Assembly: GCA_019659125.1 (NCBI GenBank)
Contig: JAIFVX010000002.1
Span: 1-64,000, forward strand
Origin: Candidatus Pacearchaeota archaeon
Lineage (GTDB): Archaea > Nanobdellota > Nanobdellia > Pacearchaeales > GW2011-AR1
DNA: 64,000 nucleotides
Direction: 5' to 3'
Shown here: positions 28,753 to 37,931 of the stretch, piece after piece
Numbering within the stretch: the stretch's first letter is position 1
Layout: the number at the start of each line of letters is the position of its first letter
Notes under the pieces: model-generated
Told to the model about the DNA's origin: nothing
Seen by the model: the letters and a program-made list of their open reading frames with translations, nothing else
Databases searched by the model: none
Position numbers and translations under genes: made by a program

Positions 28753-29607
28753 ATGAGAGTACGATTTCTCTTCTCCTCGAGAAGGACACGAAAGATTGAA
28801 GGAAAGAATAACCATAGGAGGCCTTATCCTGCCATTGCCAAGGAAGTTATCAGTATCTCAGACATTGTCCTTGAAGTTCTTGACTCCCGATTCATCGAAA
28901 AGACACGAAATGTTGAGATGGAAAAACTTGTCCGGGCTGAGGGAAAGATTCTCATTTACATATTAAATAAAGCCGATTTAGTGGACGTTAAGAAGCTTAA
29001 AGAGGAGGTAGGGAGGCTACAACTATCTCCCTACATCATATTTTCATGCAAATCCATGATCGGAAGGAAGAATTTACGAGACAGAATAAAGATTGAGGTT
29101 AAGCGACTTAAGCTCGAGAAGAAAGAAGATACTGAAGGATACAAGCGAGCGCAGGTCGGAATTATTGGATATCCAAATACGGGAAAAAGTTCATTGATTA
29201 ATGTACTTTCAGGAAGGAAAGCTTCCTCAACGGCATCAGAAGCCGGATTTACGAAAGGAATGCATAAGATCAGATTTGCCAAAGACATCCTTATCCTTGA
29301 CACACCGGGAGTGATACCTGAAGATCAGAATGCTACAGATAAGAGAGAAGATCTTAAGCACCAGGCTGAAATTAGCGTTAGGACTTATGATCGTGTAAAA
29401 GATCCTGAATTTATCGTCTCACGGCTCATGCAGGATCATCCAGGAAAATTCGAGAAATTTTATTCAATCAAGGCAGAGGGAGACCCTGAAATTCTTTTAG
29501 AGGAAGTCGGAAAGAAGCACAACTTCAGGAAGAAGGGAAATGTCATCGATATCGATCGAGCTGCTCGGTTAGTGCTGAAAGACTGGCAGCAGAGTAAGAT
29601 ACAATAA
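28753..29607 (+). CDS. Circularly permuted GTPase (YlqF/YawG/MMR1-HSR1 family)
   Basis: DIVLEVLDSRF, LNKADLV (G4) precedes GYPNTGKSSLINVL (G1) and LDTPGV (G3). Confidence 0.93.
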   Translation: MRVRFLFSSRRTRKIEGKNNHRRPYPAIAKEVISISDIVLEVLDSRFIEKTRNVEMEKLVRAEGKILIYILNKADLVDVKKLKEEVGRLQLSPYIIFSCKSMIGRKNLRDRIKIEVKRLKLEKKEDTEGYKRAQVGIIGYPNTGKSSLINVLSGRKASSTASEAGFTKGMHKIRFAKDILILDTPGVIPEDQNATDKREDLKHQAEISVRTYDRVKDPEFIVSRLMQDHPGKFEKFYSIKAEGDPEILLEEVGKKHNFRKKGNVIDIDRAARLVLKDWQQSKIQ

Positions 29608-29636
29608 TATTTAAACTGAATTTCCTTGTTGCAGGC

Positions 29637-30056
29637 ATGGTGCGAATCCTGGCTCCGTACTTTATGGGAAAGGATAAGCGAGAGATAGAGGTCGAAAAAG
29701 GAGACCTTGTTCTCTGGGCTGGGGAGGAGGATCTCTATTTTGACCATACTTTAAACTCTTTCCGACTTGGTGTCTATCTTGATGGAGGTATTCCTCCTGA
29801 ACATCCATGCTTGCGGCTATCAGCACGATATAAGTTGTCCTCTTTCTTTGAATTGGGTGGAGTGTCAATTTCTCAAATGACTCATACTCATGATAATCTC
29901 TCAATTTATCGCTTATCGAATATGAAAGAGTTGTATGCAGGTCAGGATACAATCGTTCAACGATTGAAGGCTCAAAATGGATTTGAGATGTATGCAGCGC
30001 TTATACAGACGTTCGAGAAACCATATCTAAGAAATAATTTAGAGACACGAGAATAA
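29637..30056 (+). CDS. Hypothetical protein
   Basis: 139-aa ORF preceded by a TTTAAA promoter-like element. Confidence 0.6.
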   Translation: MVRILAPYFMGKDKREIEVEKGDLVLWAGEEDLYFDHTLNSFRLGVYLDGGIPPEHPCLRLSARYKLSSFFELGGVSISQMTHTHDNLSIYRLSNMKELYAGQDTIVQRLKAQNGFEMYAALIQTFEKPYLRNNLETRE

Positions 30057-30407
30057 CTAGGGGGGCCATTCATTCGTGCATGAAAACATTCCTTTCCTTG
30101 ACCCATCAGGCCAGTTTCCTTCCGCAATACCTACGAGAAGACCATATCCGATGGGACATGTTGTTGGAGCGCAACCACACACTGTTGGGGGAGGGTTGTC
30201 AGGGTCGTATAACGTTCCTTGCGAGGTCATCATACATCTAAACTGATTTCCCATTCCACACCTCTTGAAATCGTCTGATTGAGTTGTGTTTGACTTTCCT
30301 TTCAAGGCGGTAATGATATTCGTATTATTTTCACTTGAAGGATGTACGAGCAAAGCAGCTATGAGGATAATAACACCAAAAATCAATAACCATATCTTTC
30401 CATCCAT
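30057..30407 (-). CDS. Hypothetical secreted/membrane-anchored Cys-containing protein
   Basis: N-terminal TM (WLLIFGVIILIAALLV) then a Cys-rich ectodomain. Confidence 0.6.
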   Translation of the reverse strand: MDGKIWLLIFGVIILIAALLVHPSSENNTNIITALKGKSNTTQSDDFKRCGMGNQFRCMMTSQGTLYDPDNPPPTVCGCAPTTCPIGYGLLVGIAEGNWPDGSRKGMFSCTNEWPP

Positions 30408-30549
30408 AGATCTAGAAAGAAACAGCCTTTATATTTCTTATCATAAAGTTTAAGTAGCTTTATGACTTAATTTCTGTATCGCATACAAAAAAAGTCGAGG
30501 CATTGTTGAATCCATAAAAAGCGGGATTGGAGCCGTCTCAGAGCCGGTC

Positions 30550-30807
30550 GTGTCCTACGCATTTAGCCGTGTGCAGGATGGTGTGGAAAAGCTGATGGAT
30601 AGAGTAGACCATAGGATGGCTGAGCTTGAGGATAGAATTATAGGGAAAACGGTCTCTGCATTCTTGCTTGTTATAGGATTTAGCATCGTAGCGTTTGGGA
30701 TAATTTTTTATGCTCTTGAGGCACTTGGATGGCCGCGAGGGGCAAGCGTCATTGCATTGGGAGCTGTCCTCGTCATAGCAGGGTTTGCGATGAAGTACTT
30801 CAAATGA
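30550..30807 (+). CDS. Small membrane protein with amphipathic N-terminus
   Basis: 85 aa from GTG; frame open further upstream (GIVESIKSGIGAVSEPVVSYAF...), so the true start may be earlier and non-ATG. Confidence 0.6.
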   Translation: MSYAFSRVQDGVEKLMDRVDHRMAELEDRIIGKTVSAFLLVIGFSIVAFGIIFYALEALGWPRGASVIALGAVLVIAGFAMKYFK

Positions 30808-30965
30808 CAATGAAAACAAACATTCTACCAGATATAGAGAAAACGATTGCCAGGACGGAGGCAACCATCATGAAGTATGTAAAGAAACATCCCATCTATT
30901 CAGCAATCATCGCTGCTGGTCTGATAGCAGCTGCTGAAACTATCCAGTCCGCTTTAGACGAATAA
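30804..30965 (+). CDS. Small hypothetical membrane protein
   Basis: MTMKTNILPDIEKTIARTEATIMKYVKKHPIYSAIIAAGLIAAAETIQSALDE; ATGA overlap with the upstream ORF. Confidence 0.65.
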   Translation: MTMKTNILPDIEKTIARTEATIMKYVKKHPIYSAIIAAGLIAAAETIQSALDE

Positions 30966-30974
30966 TTTTCTACT

Positions 30975-31142
30975 ATGCCACCACGAGGAGTAAAAAGCAA
31001 AAAACGAGCACGACAGTATGAACATATCAAGAGATCTGAAAGGAAAATGGGCAGGTCGTTGAAGGTTGCAAAAAGAATAGCTGCAGCCACGACAAACAAG
31101 ACACGGAGAAAGAAGGGCGAGCTCAAGAAAAGACGACGTTAA
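30975..31142 (+). CDS. Small basic protein resembling the bacterial 'plasmid stabilization' ~50-aa family
   Basis: MPPRGVKSKKRARQYEHIKRSERKMGRSLKVAKRIAAATTNKTRRKKGELKKRRR; below the ORF-track length cutoff. Confidence 0.65.
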   Translation: MPPRGVKSKKRARQYEHIKRSERKMGRSLKVAKRIAAATTNKTRRKKGELKKRRR

Positions 31143-31279
31143 GCCATTTCCTGCTTAAATCTATCATCATCTGATTGTTCATAAAATGGATAGTAGTACC
31201 TACTCAAGAGAAGAGTAGCGGCTACGCCTGAATCAGTACAATATTTTTTATCCTTATTTTCAGCGTTAATATTTCCCAT
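31139..31279 (-). CDS. Possible 46-aa small protein
   Basis: MGNINAENKDKKYCTDSGVAATLLLSRYYYPFYEQSDDDRFKQEMA; fills an otherwise empty interval. Confidence 0.35.
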   Translation of the reverse strand: MGNINAENKDKKYCTDSGVAATLLLSRYYYPFYEQSDDDRFKQEMA

Positions 31280-31343
31280 AACTTCCTTATTTAAAATTCT
31301 CTTCAATCATAAGATTTAATAAACATCTTTAACTCTGGAAAGT

Positions 31344-32774
31344 ATGAAACCTGGAAGTGAGCCAAAGGGAATAAAGGTGAAAAAGAGCCAGGATCTTTCT
31401 GAATGGTACACTGACGTTCTCGTAAAGGCCGAGCTTGCAGACTATGCACCGATACGGGGATTCATGGTGATTCGGCCTCACGCATATTCATTATGGGAGA
31501 ACATCCAGAGTTACTTTAATGAGATACTTAAAAAGAGAGGAGTGAAAAATGCATATTTCCCTTTCTTGATTCCCGACTCATTTTTCAAGAAGGAAGCAGA
31601 GCACGCTAAGGGATTCGCTCCTGAACTTGCATATGTGCAGGACGCTGAAGAGGGAGAGAAGCTTGCCCTACGACCTACATCTGAGACTATCATCTATGAC
31701 TCATACTCTAAGTGGATTCGTTCTCATCGCGATCTACCCATGAAACTTAACCAGTGGTGCAATGTCATTCGCTGGGAAGTAAAACAAACAAAGCCTTTCT
31801 TGCGAACTCGGGAATTCCTATGGCAGGAGGGCCATTGTGTGTTTGCATCTGAAGAAGAGGCTGATGAAGATATGCGCACTATGATTCTCGAATATCAGGC
31901 TATGGCTCGTGAACTGCTTGCTCTTCCTACACTTGTTGGAAGGAAGTCAAAAGCAGAGACATTTCCTGGAGCATTAAGGACAATGACTATAGAAGCGTTA
32001 ATGCCTGATGGAAAGGCATTACAGTGCGGTACTTCACATAACCTGGGGCAGGGATTTGCAAAATCATTTAATATTTCCTATAAGGGAGAAGATGAAAAAG
32101 ACCATTACACATGGCAGACCTCATGGGGATTCTCAACCAGATTGATTGGTGCGATTGCTATGATTCATGGAGACGATAAGGGTCTTGTCTTGCCTCCTCG
32201 AGTTGCAGGTAACAAGATTGTTATTGTTCCTATTCTTTTTGAGGATACAGAAGAGAAAGTTATGAAGAAGGCTAAAGAACTGCATACTAGACTTGCTTCA
32301 TGCAATCCTATCCTTGATGATAGGCCAGATTATTCTGCAGGATGGAAGTTTAATGAATGGGAACTGAAAGGCATCCCTATACGAGTGGAAATAGGGCCTA
32401 AGGATCTAGAAAAGAAACAGGTAACACTAGTACGACGAGATACCGGAAAGAAAGAAAGTGTTTCCGAGAAAGATGTTGGAAAAAGGATTGCAAAGCTTCT
32501 TGATGAAATCCAGCAGGAATTATATGAAAAAGCTGAAAAGTTCCTGAAGTCCCATATTGACTCTGCATCATCAATAAAGGAATTGAAGGAAAAATTACAG
32601 GAAAAGAAGATCGTAAAAGTCTACATGACTGAGACTCCAGAAGTTGAAGAGAAGATCAAAGCAGCCACGAATGGGGCAACAAGCCGGCTCATTGAAGTCG
32701 TTGGAAAGGAAGGGACCTGCATCGAGACAGGGAAGAAGGTCAAGACAATCGCTTATTTTGCCAAGGCCTACTAA
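31344..32774 (+). CDS. proS: Prolyl-tRNA synthetase (archaeal/eukaryotic type)
   Basis: Class II motifs: GFMVIRPHAYSLWENIQ, LRPTSETIIYDSYSKWI, WQEGHCVFASEEEAD, LQCGTSHNLGQGF. Confidence 0.96.
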   Translation: MKPGSEPKGIKVKKSQDLSEWYTDVLVKAELADYAPIRGFMVIRPHAYSLWENIQSYFNEILKKRGVKNAYFPFLIPDSFFKKEAEHAKGFAPELAYVQDAEEGEKLALRPTSETIIYDSYSKWIRSHRDLPMKLNQWCNVIRWEVKQTKPFLRTREFLWQEGHCVFASEEEADEDMRTMILEYQAMARELLALPTLVGRKSKAETFPGALRTMTIEALMPDGKALQCGTSHNLGQGFAKSFNISYKGEDEKDHYTWQTSWGFSTRLIGAIAMIHGDDKGLVLPPRVAGNKIVIVPILFEDTEEKVMKKAKELHTRLASCNPILDDRPDYSAGWKFNEWELKGIPIRVEIGPKDLEKKQVTLVRRDTGKKESVSEKDVGKRIAKLLDEIQQELYEKAEKFLKSHIDSASSIKELKEKLQEKKIVKVYMTETPEVEEKIKAATNGATSRLIEVVGKEGTCIETGKKVKTIAYFAKAY

Positions 32775-32805
32775 GCTTTAAATATTCCCAACACCACCAT
32801 CCGGC

Positions 32806-33150
32806 ATGTCTATTGAAAGAAGAATAGAGAATGCCGTAACCGATGAACGAGGGTATGACCGATGGGAAGTTGTAAGAATCTCCATCCCCAAAAGTCTAAG
32901 AAATACAGAACTAGGGTTACAGATTGCCCTTGCGAACATGGATACCATTGACGGAAAGCTAGACCTGGTTGAAATGTATGATTTTGATATTAAACTCCCA
33001 GGCATGATGAAACAATTCAAGCATGCAGGGATACCACTTAACGCCGTCAGTTCCCGACAATTCAGGGAGGCATATACATTAACTCCAGGATATCTGGAAA
33101 GCATCTACAAAATTCATGGTCCTCGATTCAGTCTCAAGTCGGTCGCATAA
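32806..33150 (+). CDS. Hypothetical protein
   Basis: 114-aa ORF downstream of proS with TTTAAATATTCC promoter. Confidence 0.6.
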   Translation: MSIERRIENAVTDERGYDRWEVVRISIPKSLRNTELGLQIALANMDTIDGKLDLVEMYDFDIKLPGMMKQFKHAGIPLNAVSSRQFREAYTLTPGYLESIYKIHGPRFSLKSVA

Positions 33151-33297
33151 CAAAGTTTAATGATTCCAGGTGATTCTATAGATTATTCTGCCGTACTCTA
33201 TGAAAGACTCAAAAACCGTTCACTACGTGTTATTGATCACTATCAACAAAAGTGTTACTACCGAAAAGTTTATATATAACTTTTTGTGCAGGGAAAT

Positions 33298-34743
33298 ATG
33301 AAATTTGCATCGATTTTTAGAATTTCAGCATTTGCAGTCTTTGTCCTAGCAGTTATTTTCTCCATGAGCAATGCCATGGCTGCAAACAAGGTTGCGAAGC
33401 TTACTATTGACGTTACGTTTGTTGATAACTATCAGCCTTTGCGAAGCTTAGATCCTTCCGACGCAAGTGATAAAGTATTCGTAGGCAATTCTGAGACCCC
33501 TGTAGGGCATGGGATCGTTACTATTTTTCTTACTAATGGGCATGGTGTTCCTATCACTGATGAGATTACTAATGGCGATGTTCCAGGATTGCACGTTAGA
33601 AGAGGAAGAGATTCAACAGGGCAATATTTCGAATTCACCTCATTCGGAATGCATATTATTGAAGAGCAGAGAGAATCAATCAAGTTCAATATCAAGCTTA
33701 CTGATGCTACCATTAATGAAGCGGTCAATGGCCCTTCAACGAAAACCTATGAAAACGCCCAGGATGGGACCTGCGGAATCACTGAAGATGGAGGCGCTAT
33801 CGATGACGACTCAAACAATGATGAGTATTCTGTTAACGAAGGCAGAACCACAGGATCATTTTGTTCTGTAGTAAGCGGAAAGATAGATCAGGTAAGAGTC
33901 TACTATGATGTTATCCCTATTGTTCCTCTTCCCCCTCCTGTATGTACATCAAATTGCCCTGGAAACAACACCAATCAGACCAATCCAGGGAACAATCAGA
34001 CAAACCAGACTAATCCTGGAAATAATACCAATACTACAAATCCGGGAAATAATCAGACCAATCACACAAACCCTGATATTACACCTCCTATTATTACTAA
34101 CGTTCATGTTACTCCTCCCCTCATGCCTCCTTTCCAGTTTAATCTCACGATTCAAGGCACGGAGACATGCCAAGACTTCAACATTACCTTTGATAGCAAC
34201 GAATATCCTCTCAATATTACGATAAGCTTGTTCAAGGCAAACGATGGGCTTGTCGCTCAAGTATTTTATCCCATAAATAACGCAGGCGAGATCCCAGAGC
34301 TTTTTGTATGCCCTATGAATCTTCCTCTTGGAACATATAATTTCACGCTGACTGCCGAAGACAAGGCCGGAAACACTGCAGTCCCGATTTTCCTAGGACA
34401 GATTATCGTATTCAAAGATGTAATTGGAAATACGACCATCCCTGGAAACAACACCAATTCTACAAACCCGGGGAACAATCAGACAAACACCACAACTCCA
34501 GGCCATAATCCTGGTGGAAGCACGACAAAGCGAGCAACCAAAACACTTTCAGCTCCTGAAGAGCTTCCCACTCCTACCGTATCTCATGTTCTGGATGACG
34601 AGGAAGAGCAGATAGTATTGAACCAAGCCAAGCTTGTCGCTGCCCCTAAATCATCATCAGGGCTATGGCTTCTTGTCTTCCTCATGGGGAGCATCCTCCT
34701 TGCAGTTATCCTCTTGCTTGTTCTTGTCTCGCGAATGGCCTGA
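33298..34743 (+). CDS. Secreted/surface protein with sequon-rich linkers and C-terminal TM anchor
   Basis: Signal peptide MKFASIFRISAFAVFVLAVIFSMSNAMA; repeats NNTNQTNPGNNQTNQTNPGNNTNTTNPGNNQTNHTNP; C-terminal LWLLVFLMGSILLAVILLLVLV. Confidence 0.88.
   Translation: MKFASIFRISAFAVFVLAVIFSMSNAMAANKVAKLTIDVTFVDNYQPLRSLDPSDASDKVFVGNSETPVGHGIVTIFLTNGHGVPITDEITNGDVPGLHVRRGRDSTGQYFEFTSFGMHIIEEQRESIKFNIKLTDATINEAVNGPSTKTYENAQDGTCGITEDGGAIDDDSNNDEYSVNEGRTTGSFCSVVSGKIDQVRVYYDVIPIVPLPPPVCTSNCPGNNTNQTNPGNNQTNQTNPGNNTNTTNPGNNQTNHTNPDITPPIITNVHVTPPLMPPFQFNLTIQGTETCQDFNITFDSNEYPLNITISLFKANDGLVAQVFYPINNAGEIPELFVCPMNLPLGTYNFTLTAEDKAGNTAVPIFLGQIIVFKDVIGNTTIPGNNTNSTNPGNNQTNTTTPGHNPGGSTTKRATKTLSAPEELPTPTVSHVLDDEEEQIVLNQAKLVAAPKSSSGLWLLVFLMGSILLAVILLLVLVSRMA
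33958..34080 (+). repeat. In-frame Asn/Thr/Pro/Gly repeat (GNNxTNxTNP), first block; a second shorter block lies near 34429-34513
   Basis: Tandem 'ggaaacaacaccaatcagaccaatcca'-like units within the surface protein gene. Confidence 0.85.
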
Positions 34744-34895
34744 ACGGAAGTACCAGAAGATTTGAAGACCACTCTCAAGCCAAAAAGCAGAGGTAATTGT
34801 TTACAATCAAGCAATGCTGAGCTGTTAGGTAAACGCTGCTTAATGTAAGCAGATTTATAAGGTTTAATACTTACTATAAAAAGGAGGCAAATAAC

Positions 34896-35135
34896 ATGAA
34901 AACAATGACTTGTAAACAGCTTGGTGGGGCTTGTGATAAAGAGTTTCAAGCAGAAACTTTTGAAGAAATGAAGGGATTAAGTATGAGTCATGCTCATGAG
35001 ATGTACCAAAAAAATGATAAAGCTCATATGGAAGTAATGGCTGAGATGAAAGAACTTATGAAAGATCCCAAAGCCATAAAGAAATGGATGGAAAACAAGA
35101 AAAAAGAATTTAATGCATTGCCTCAAGATAATTAA
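34896..35135 (+). CDS. DUF1059-like small protein
   Basis: MKTMTCKQLGGACDKEFQAETFEEMKGLSMSHAHEMY; AGGAGG upstream. Confidence 0.7.
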   Translation: MKTMTCKQLGGACDKEFQAETFEEMKGLSMSHAHEMYQKNDKAHMEVMAEMKELMKDPKAIKKWMENKKKEFNALPQDN

Positions 35136-35164
35136 ATAGTTCATTTAATACCTGGAAAATAAAA

Positions 35165-35566
35165 ATGACAACCCTAACATTTATCATTGCAGTTATTGCA
35201 TATATCATGTTCAATTTTACTTTCGCTATGGTTTGGAACATGGTTCTTTTTAAGAAACTATACGCGAGGTTAACTGCAGGGATTTCTAGAGAGAATCCAA
35301 TTATTCCGTTAGGGTTGCTTGCTATTGTAATTCAAGGACTTGCATTAGCTACATTATTTTCTCTTTTCTCTTCTGGCACAAATCTAATTGTAGAAGGACC
35401 CATGTTAGGTCTACTTATTGGTTCATATAGCATTGTCTATGGTGCATTTGTTGTACCTGCAAAATTCAAGATTAAACCTGTTAGCCAATATGCAATTTTA
35501 GAATTAGTTTATGGTTTTTTGCATTTTAGTATCGCCGGTATTATAGTTGCTTATATCATGGTGTAA
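35165..35566 (+). CDS. Hypothetical membrane protein
   Basis: 133 aa, four TM segments. Confidence 0.65.
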   Translation: MTTLTFIIAVIAYIMFNFTFAMVWNMVLFKKLYARLTAGISRENPIIPLGLLAIVIQGLALATLFSLFSSGTNLIVEGPMLGLLIGSYSIVYGAFVVPAKFKIKPVSQYAILELVYGFLHFSIAGIIVAYIMV

Positions 35567-35678
35567 GAGTTAGCTCTTAAAATGAGCAGGCAATGCTCAG
35601 ATTTAAATACCCTTACTTTATACTTTAAGTATTACATTGGACAAAGAAATAGACTCTCTATTTCTTTATACACTTACT

Positions 35679-36944
35679 ATGACTGATGAATTCAAGGCGT
35701 TGGGCCTTAGTGAACCGCTGTTAAAGGCGATTCATGAACTCAACTTTAAAGAGCCAAGCGATATACAGCGGCAGACAATTCCTTTAGCGTTAGCTGGAAA
35801 GGATATCATGGGAGGATCAGCAACGGGATCTGGAAAGACACTTGCATTTGGAGCAAGCATTATTGAGAATGCAGAAAAAGGGAAGGGAGTCCAGGCACTT
35901 ATCTTAACACCAACACGGGAATTAGCTGAGCAGGTTTCCCAAGCGCTTGCTCATTTCTCCAAATATAGACATCTACATGTTACTGCCGTCTATGGAGGGG
36001 TGGGTATGGGTCCCCAAGTTGATGCATTAGAGAGCGCCGAGATCGTTGTTGGAACTCCTGGAAGAATTCTTGATCATTTGGGGCGAGGAACTTTAAACAT
36101 ATCCAAGATTAAGACTCTTGTCTTAGATGAGGCAGACAGAATGCTTGACATGGGTTTTGTTGAAGACGTAGAGACCATCATCAAAGCATCACCTGTTGAA
36201 CGACAGACACTGCTCTTCTCTGCAACCATTTCCCAGGATATCATGCACATTGCAAAGAGATACATGAAGGATCCTGTTGAAGTCGCGGTTGAAAGCTACG
36301 TAGATGCTTCAAAGTTGGAGCAGATTTATTACGATGTTCCTAATAACGTTAAATTCTCATTGCTTGTCCATCTCTTGAAGGGAGAGAAAGCTGGCCTTGT
36401 CATGGTATTCTGCAACACGAGAACAAATACAGATTTTGTGGCTCGGAACTTGAAATATTCTAACATTCATGCGCTTGCAATTCATGGAGGACTTACCCAG
36501 CAGAAGAGAAATGCAATCATGGAGCAGTTCCATGCAGAAGAAGTCTATGTCCTTGTATGCACCGATGTTGCTGCTCGTGGTCTTGACATCCCTCATGTCT
36601 CCCATGTCTATAATTATGACCTCCCTAAAAATAGCAAGGAATATATTCATAGGATTGGAAGAACTGCCCGGGCTGGAAGAGAGGGAAAAGCAATCAGTCT
36701 GGTTTCCCAAAGAGATTATGAGAATTTCAGAAGAGTGCTAGAAGATTCCTCGTTAAAGATAAAGCCTGAAGATGTACCTCAGGTTGAAAGAGCACCCATG
36801 AAGATATTTGAGAGATCTGGAGGGAGATTCGGGGACAGAGATGAGCGTAGCGGGGGTCGTGGAGGTTACGGTGGTGGGCGAGGATATGGTAGCCGAGGAC
36901 GCGGTGGTGGAGGCGGAGGCGGCGGTAGAGGTAGAAGGTATTAA
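35679..36944 (+). CDS. DEAD-box RNA helicase with RGG/Gly-rich tail (second copy)
   Basis: Same motif set as 10432-11742; tail GGRFGDRDERSGGRGGYGGGRGYGSRGRGGGGGGGGRGRRY; start 35679 preferred. Confidence 0.95.
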   Translation: MTDEFKALGLSEPLLKAIHELNFKEPSDIQRQTIPLALAGKDIMGGSATGSGKTLAFGASIIENAEKGKGVQALILTPTRELAEQVSQALAHFSKYRHLHVTAVYGGVGMGPQVDALESAEIVVGTPGRILDHLGRGTLNISKIKTLVLDEADRMLDMGFVEDVETIIKASPVERQTLLFSATISQDIMHIAKRYMKDPVEVAVESYVDASKLEQIYYDVPNNVKFSLLVHLLKGEKAGLVMVFCNTRTNTDFVARNLKYSNIHALAIHGGLTQQKRNAIMEQFHAEEVYVLVCTDVAARGLDIPHVSHVYNYDLPKNSKEYIHRIGRTARAGREGKAISLVSQRDYENFRRVLEDSSLKIKPEDVPQVERAPMKIFERSGGRFGDRDERSGGRGGYGGGRGYGSRGRGGGGGGGGRGRRY

Positions 36945-36981
36945 TACAAATTCTTATTAACTATAGTAACATGAGAGAGAT

Positions 36982-37254
36982 ATGAATCTCACTATACTCA
37001 ACCAGCACATGAAAGAACTTAGAAACTGGTCGCTTGAGGGATCTTCCATTGTAAAGGAACATACCTTTAGCAATTTTAAAGAAGCATTAGATTTTGTCAA
37101 TAAGGTAGGAGATATAGCTGAAAAGCATCATCACCACCCCGATATCATTGTGGCCTATAATGTCGTTAAGCTCACATTGACAACGCACAGTATCCATGAC
37201 TTGACAGAAAAGGATTTTCAGGTCGCCAAAGATATTGACTCTATTTCTAAATAA
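36982..37254 (+). CDS. Pterin-4a-carbinolamine dehydratase-like protein
   Basis: WSLEGSSIVKEHTFSNFKEALDFVNKVGDIAEKHHHHPDIIVAYNVVKLTLTTHSIHDLTEKDFQVAKDID. Confidence 0.93.
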   Translation: MNLTILNQHMKELRNWSLEGSSIVKEHTFSNFKEALDFVNKVGDIAEKHHHHPDIIVAYNVVKLTLTTHSIHDLTEKDFQVAKDIDSISK

Positions 37255-37284
37255 CTTTATATAGACTATTTCCATCAAGAGAGA

Positions 37285-37659
37285 ATGATTGTTGAAGAAA
37301 TCATGAAAAAAGCATTTGTGGTTGAAAAAGTGGCTTCTCTTTCAGGGGCTGCAAAAATTATGAGCACAAAGGGTATAGGGTGTCTCATCGTCATGTCGAA
37401 GAACAAGATTGAAGGGATTGTTACTGAACGGGATTTGCTTAAGAACTTTAACAAAAAGGGAAAAGTCGCATCAGTCATGTCAAAACAAGTTACTACGATA
37501 TCCCCTGCAGCCACCCTTGAAGACGCTGTAAGTCTTATGAGAAATAGCAAGATTAGACGATTGCCTGTTATGGAAAAAAAGGAATTGCTGGGAATTGTTA
37601 CGGCAACGGATCTTATGGCTTATGCTGAAGAAATTAATGATGATTTCTTCTTTAACTGA
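37285..37659 (+). CDS. CBS-domain pair protein
   Basis: GCLIVMSKNKIEGIVTERDLL...VMSKQVTTISPAATLEDAVSLMRNSKIRRLPVMEKKELLGIVTATDL. Confidence 0.93.
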   Translation: MIVEEIMKKAFVVEKVASLSGAAKIMSTKGIGCLIVMSKNKIEGIVTERDLLKNFNKKGKVASVMSKQVTTISPAATLEDAVSLMRNSKIRRLPVMEKKELLGIVTATDLMAYAEEINDDFFFN

Positions 37660-37907
37660 TGTTAGCGCTCTTGATACTTATCCTTTCTATTCCTATAGGA
37701 TATCTTATCGCATGGATGGCTCGAGATGAACTGATCATGGGAAGACCATGGTTTAAGGCACTTATTATTATATCAATTATTCTTGCTGGTGTTTTTTTAT
37801 TTATAGGGATGAAAGCTCAGGCTTTCACTTCAGTGTTCATAGCCATCGTGAGTGCTATCTCTCTGAAGATGAGCTTTAACAAGAAATGGACTAAGCGCAA
37901 TATATAA
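37659..37907 (+). CDS. Small hypothetical membrane protein
   Basis: 82 aa with TM segments; overlaps the stop of the CBS gene. Confidence 0.6.
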   Translation: MLALLILILSIPIGYLIAWMARDELIMGRPWFKALIIISIILAGVFLFIGMKAQAFTSVFIAIVSAISLKMSFNKKWTKRNI

Positions 37908-37931
37908 AAAGCTTGGAACAGAGAGAGAGGT

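Noticed and set aside
33905-34225. Alternate-frame ORFs over the Asn/Thr repeat gene
   Set aside because: Low-complexity repeats keep other frames open; the signal peptide and TM support the main frame only.
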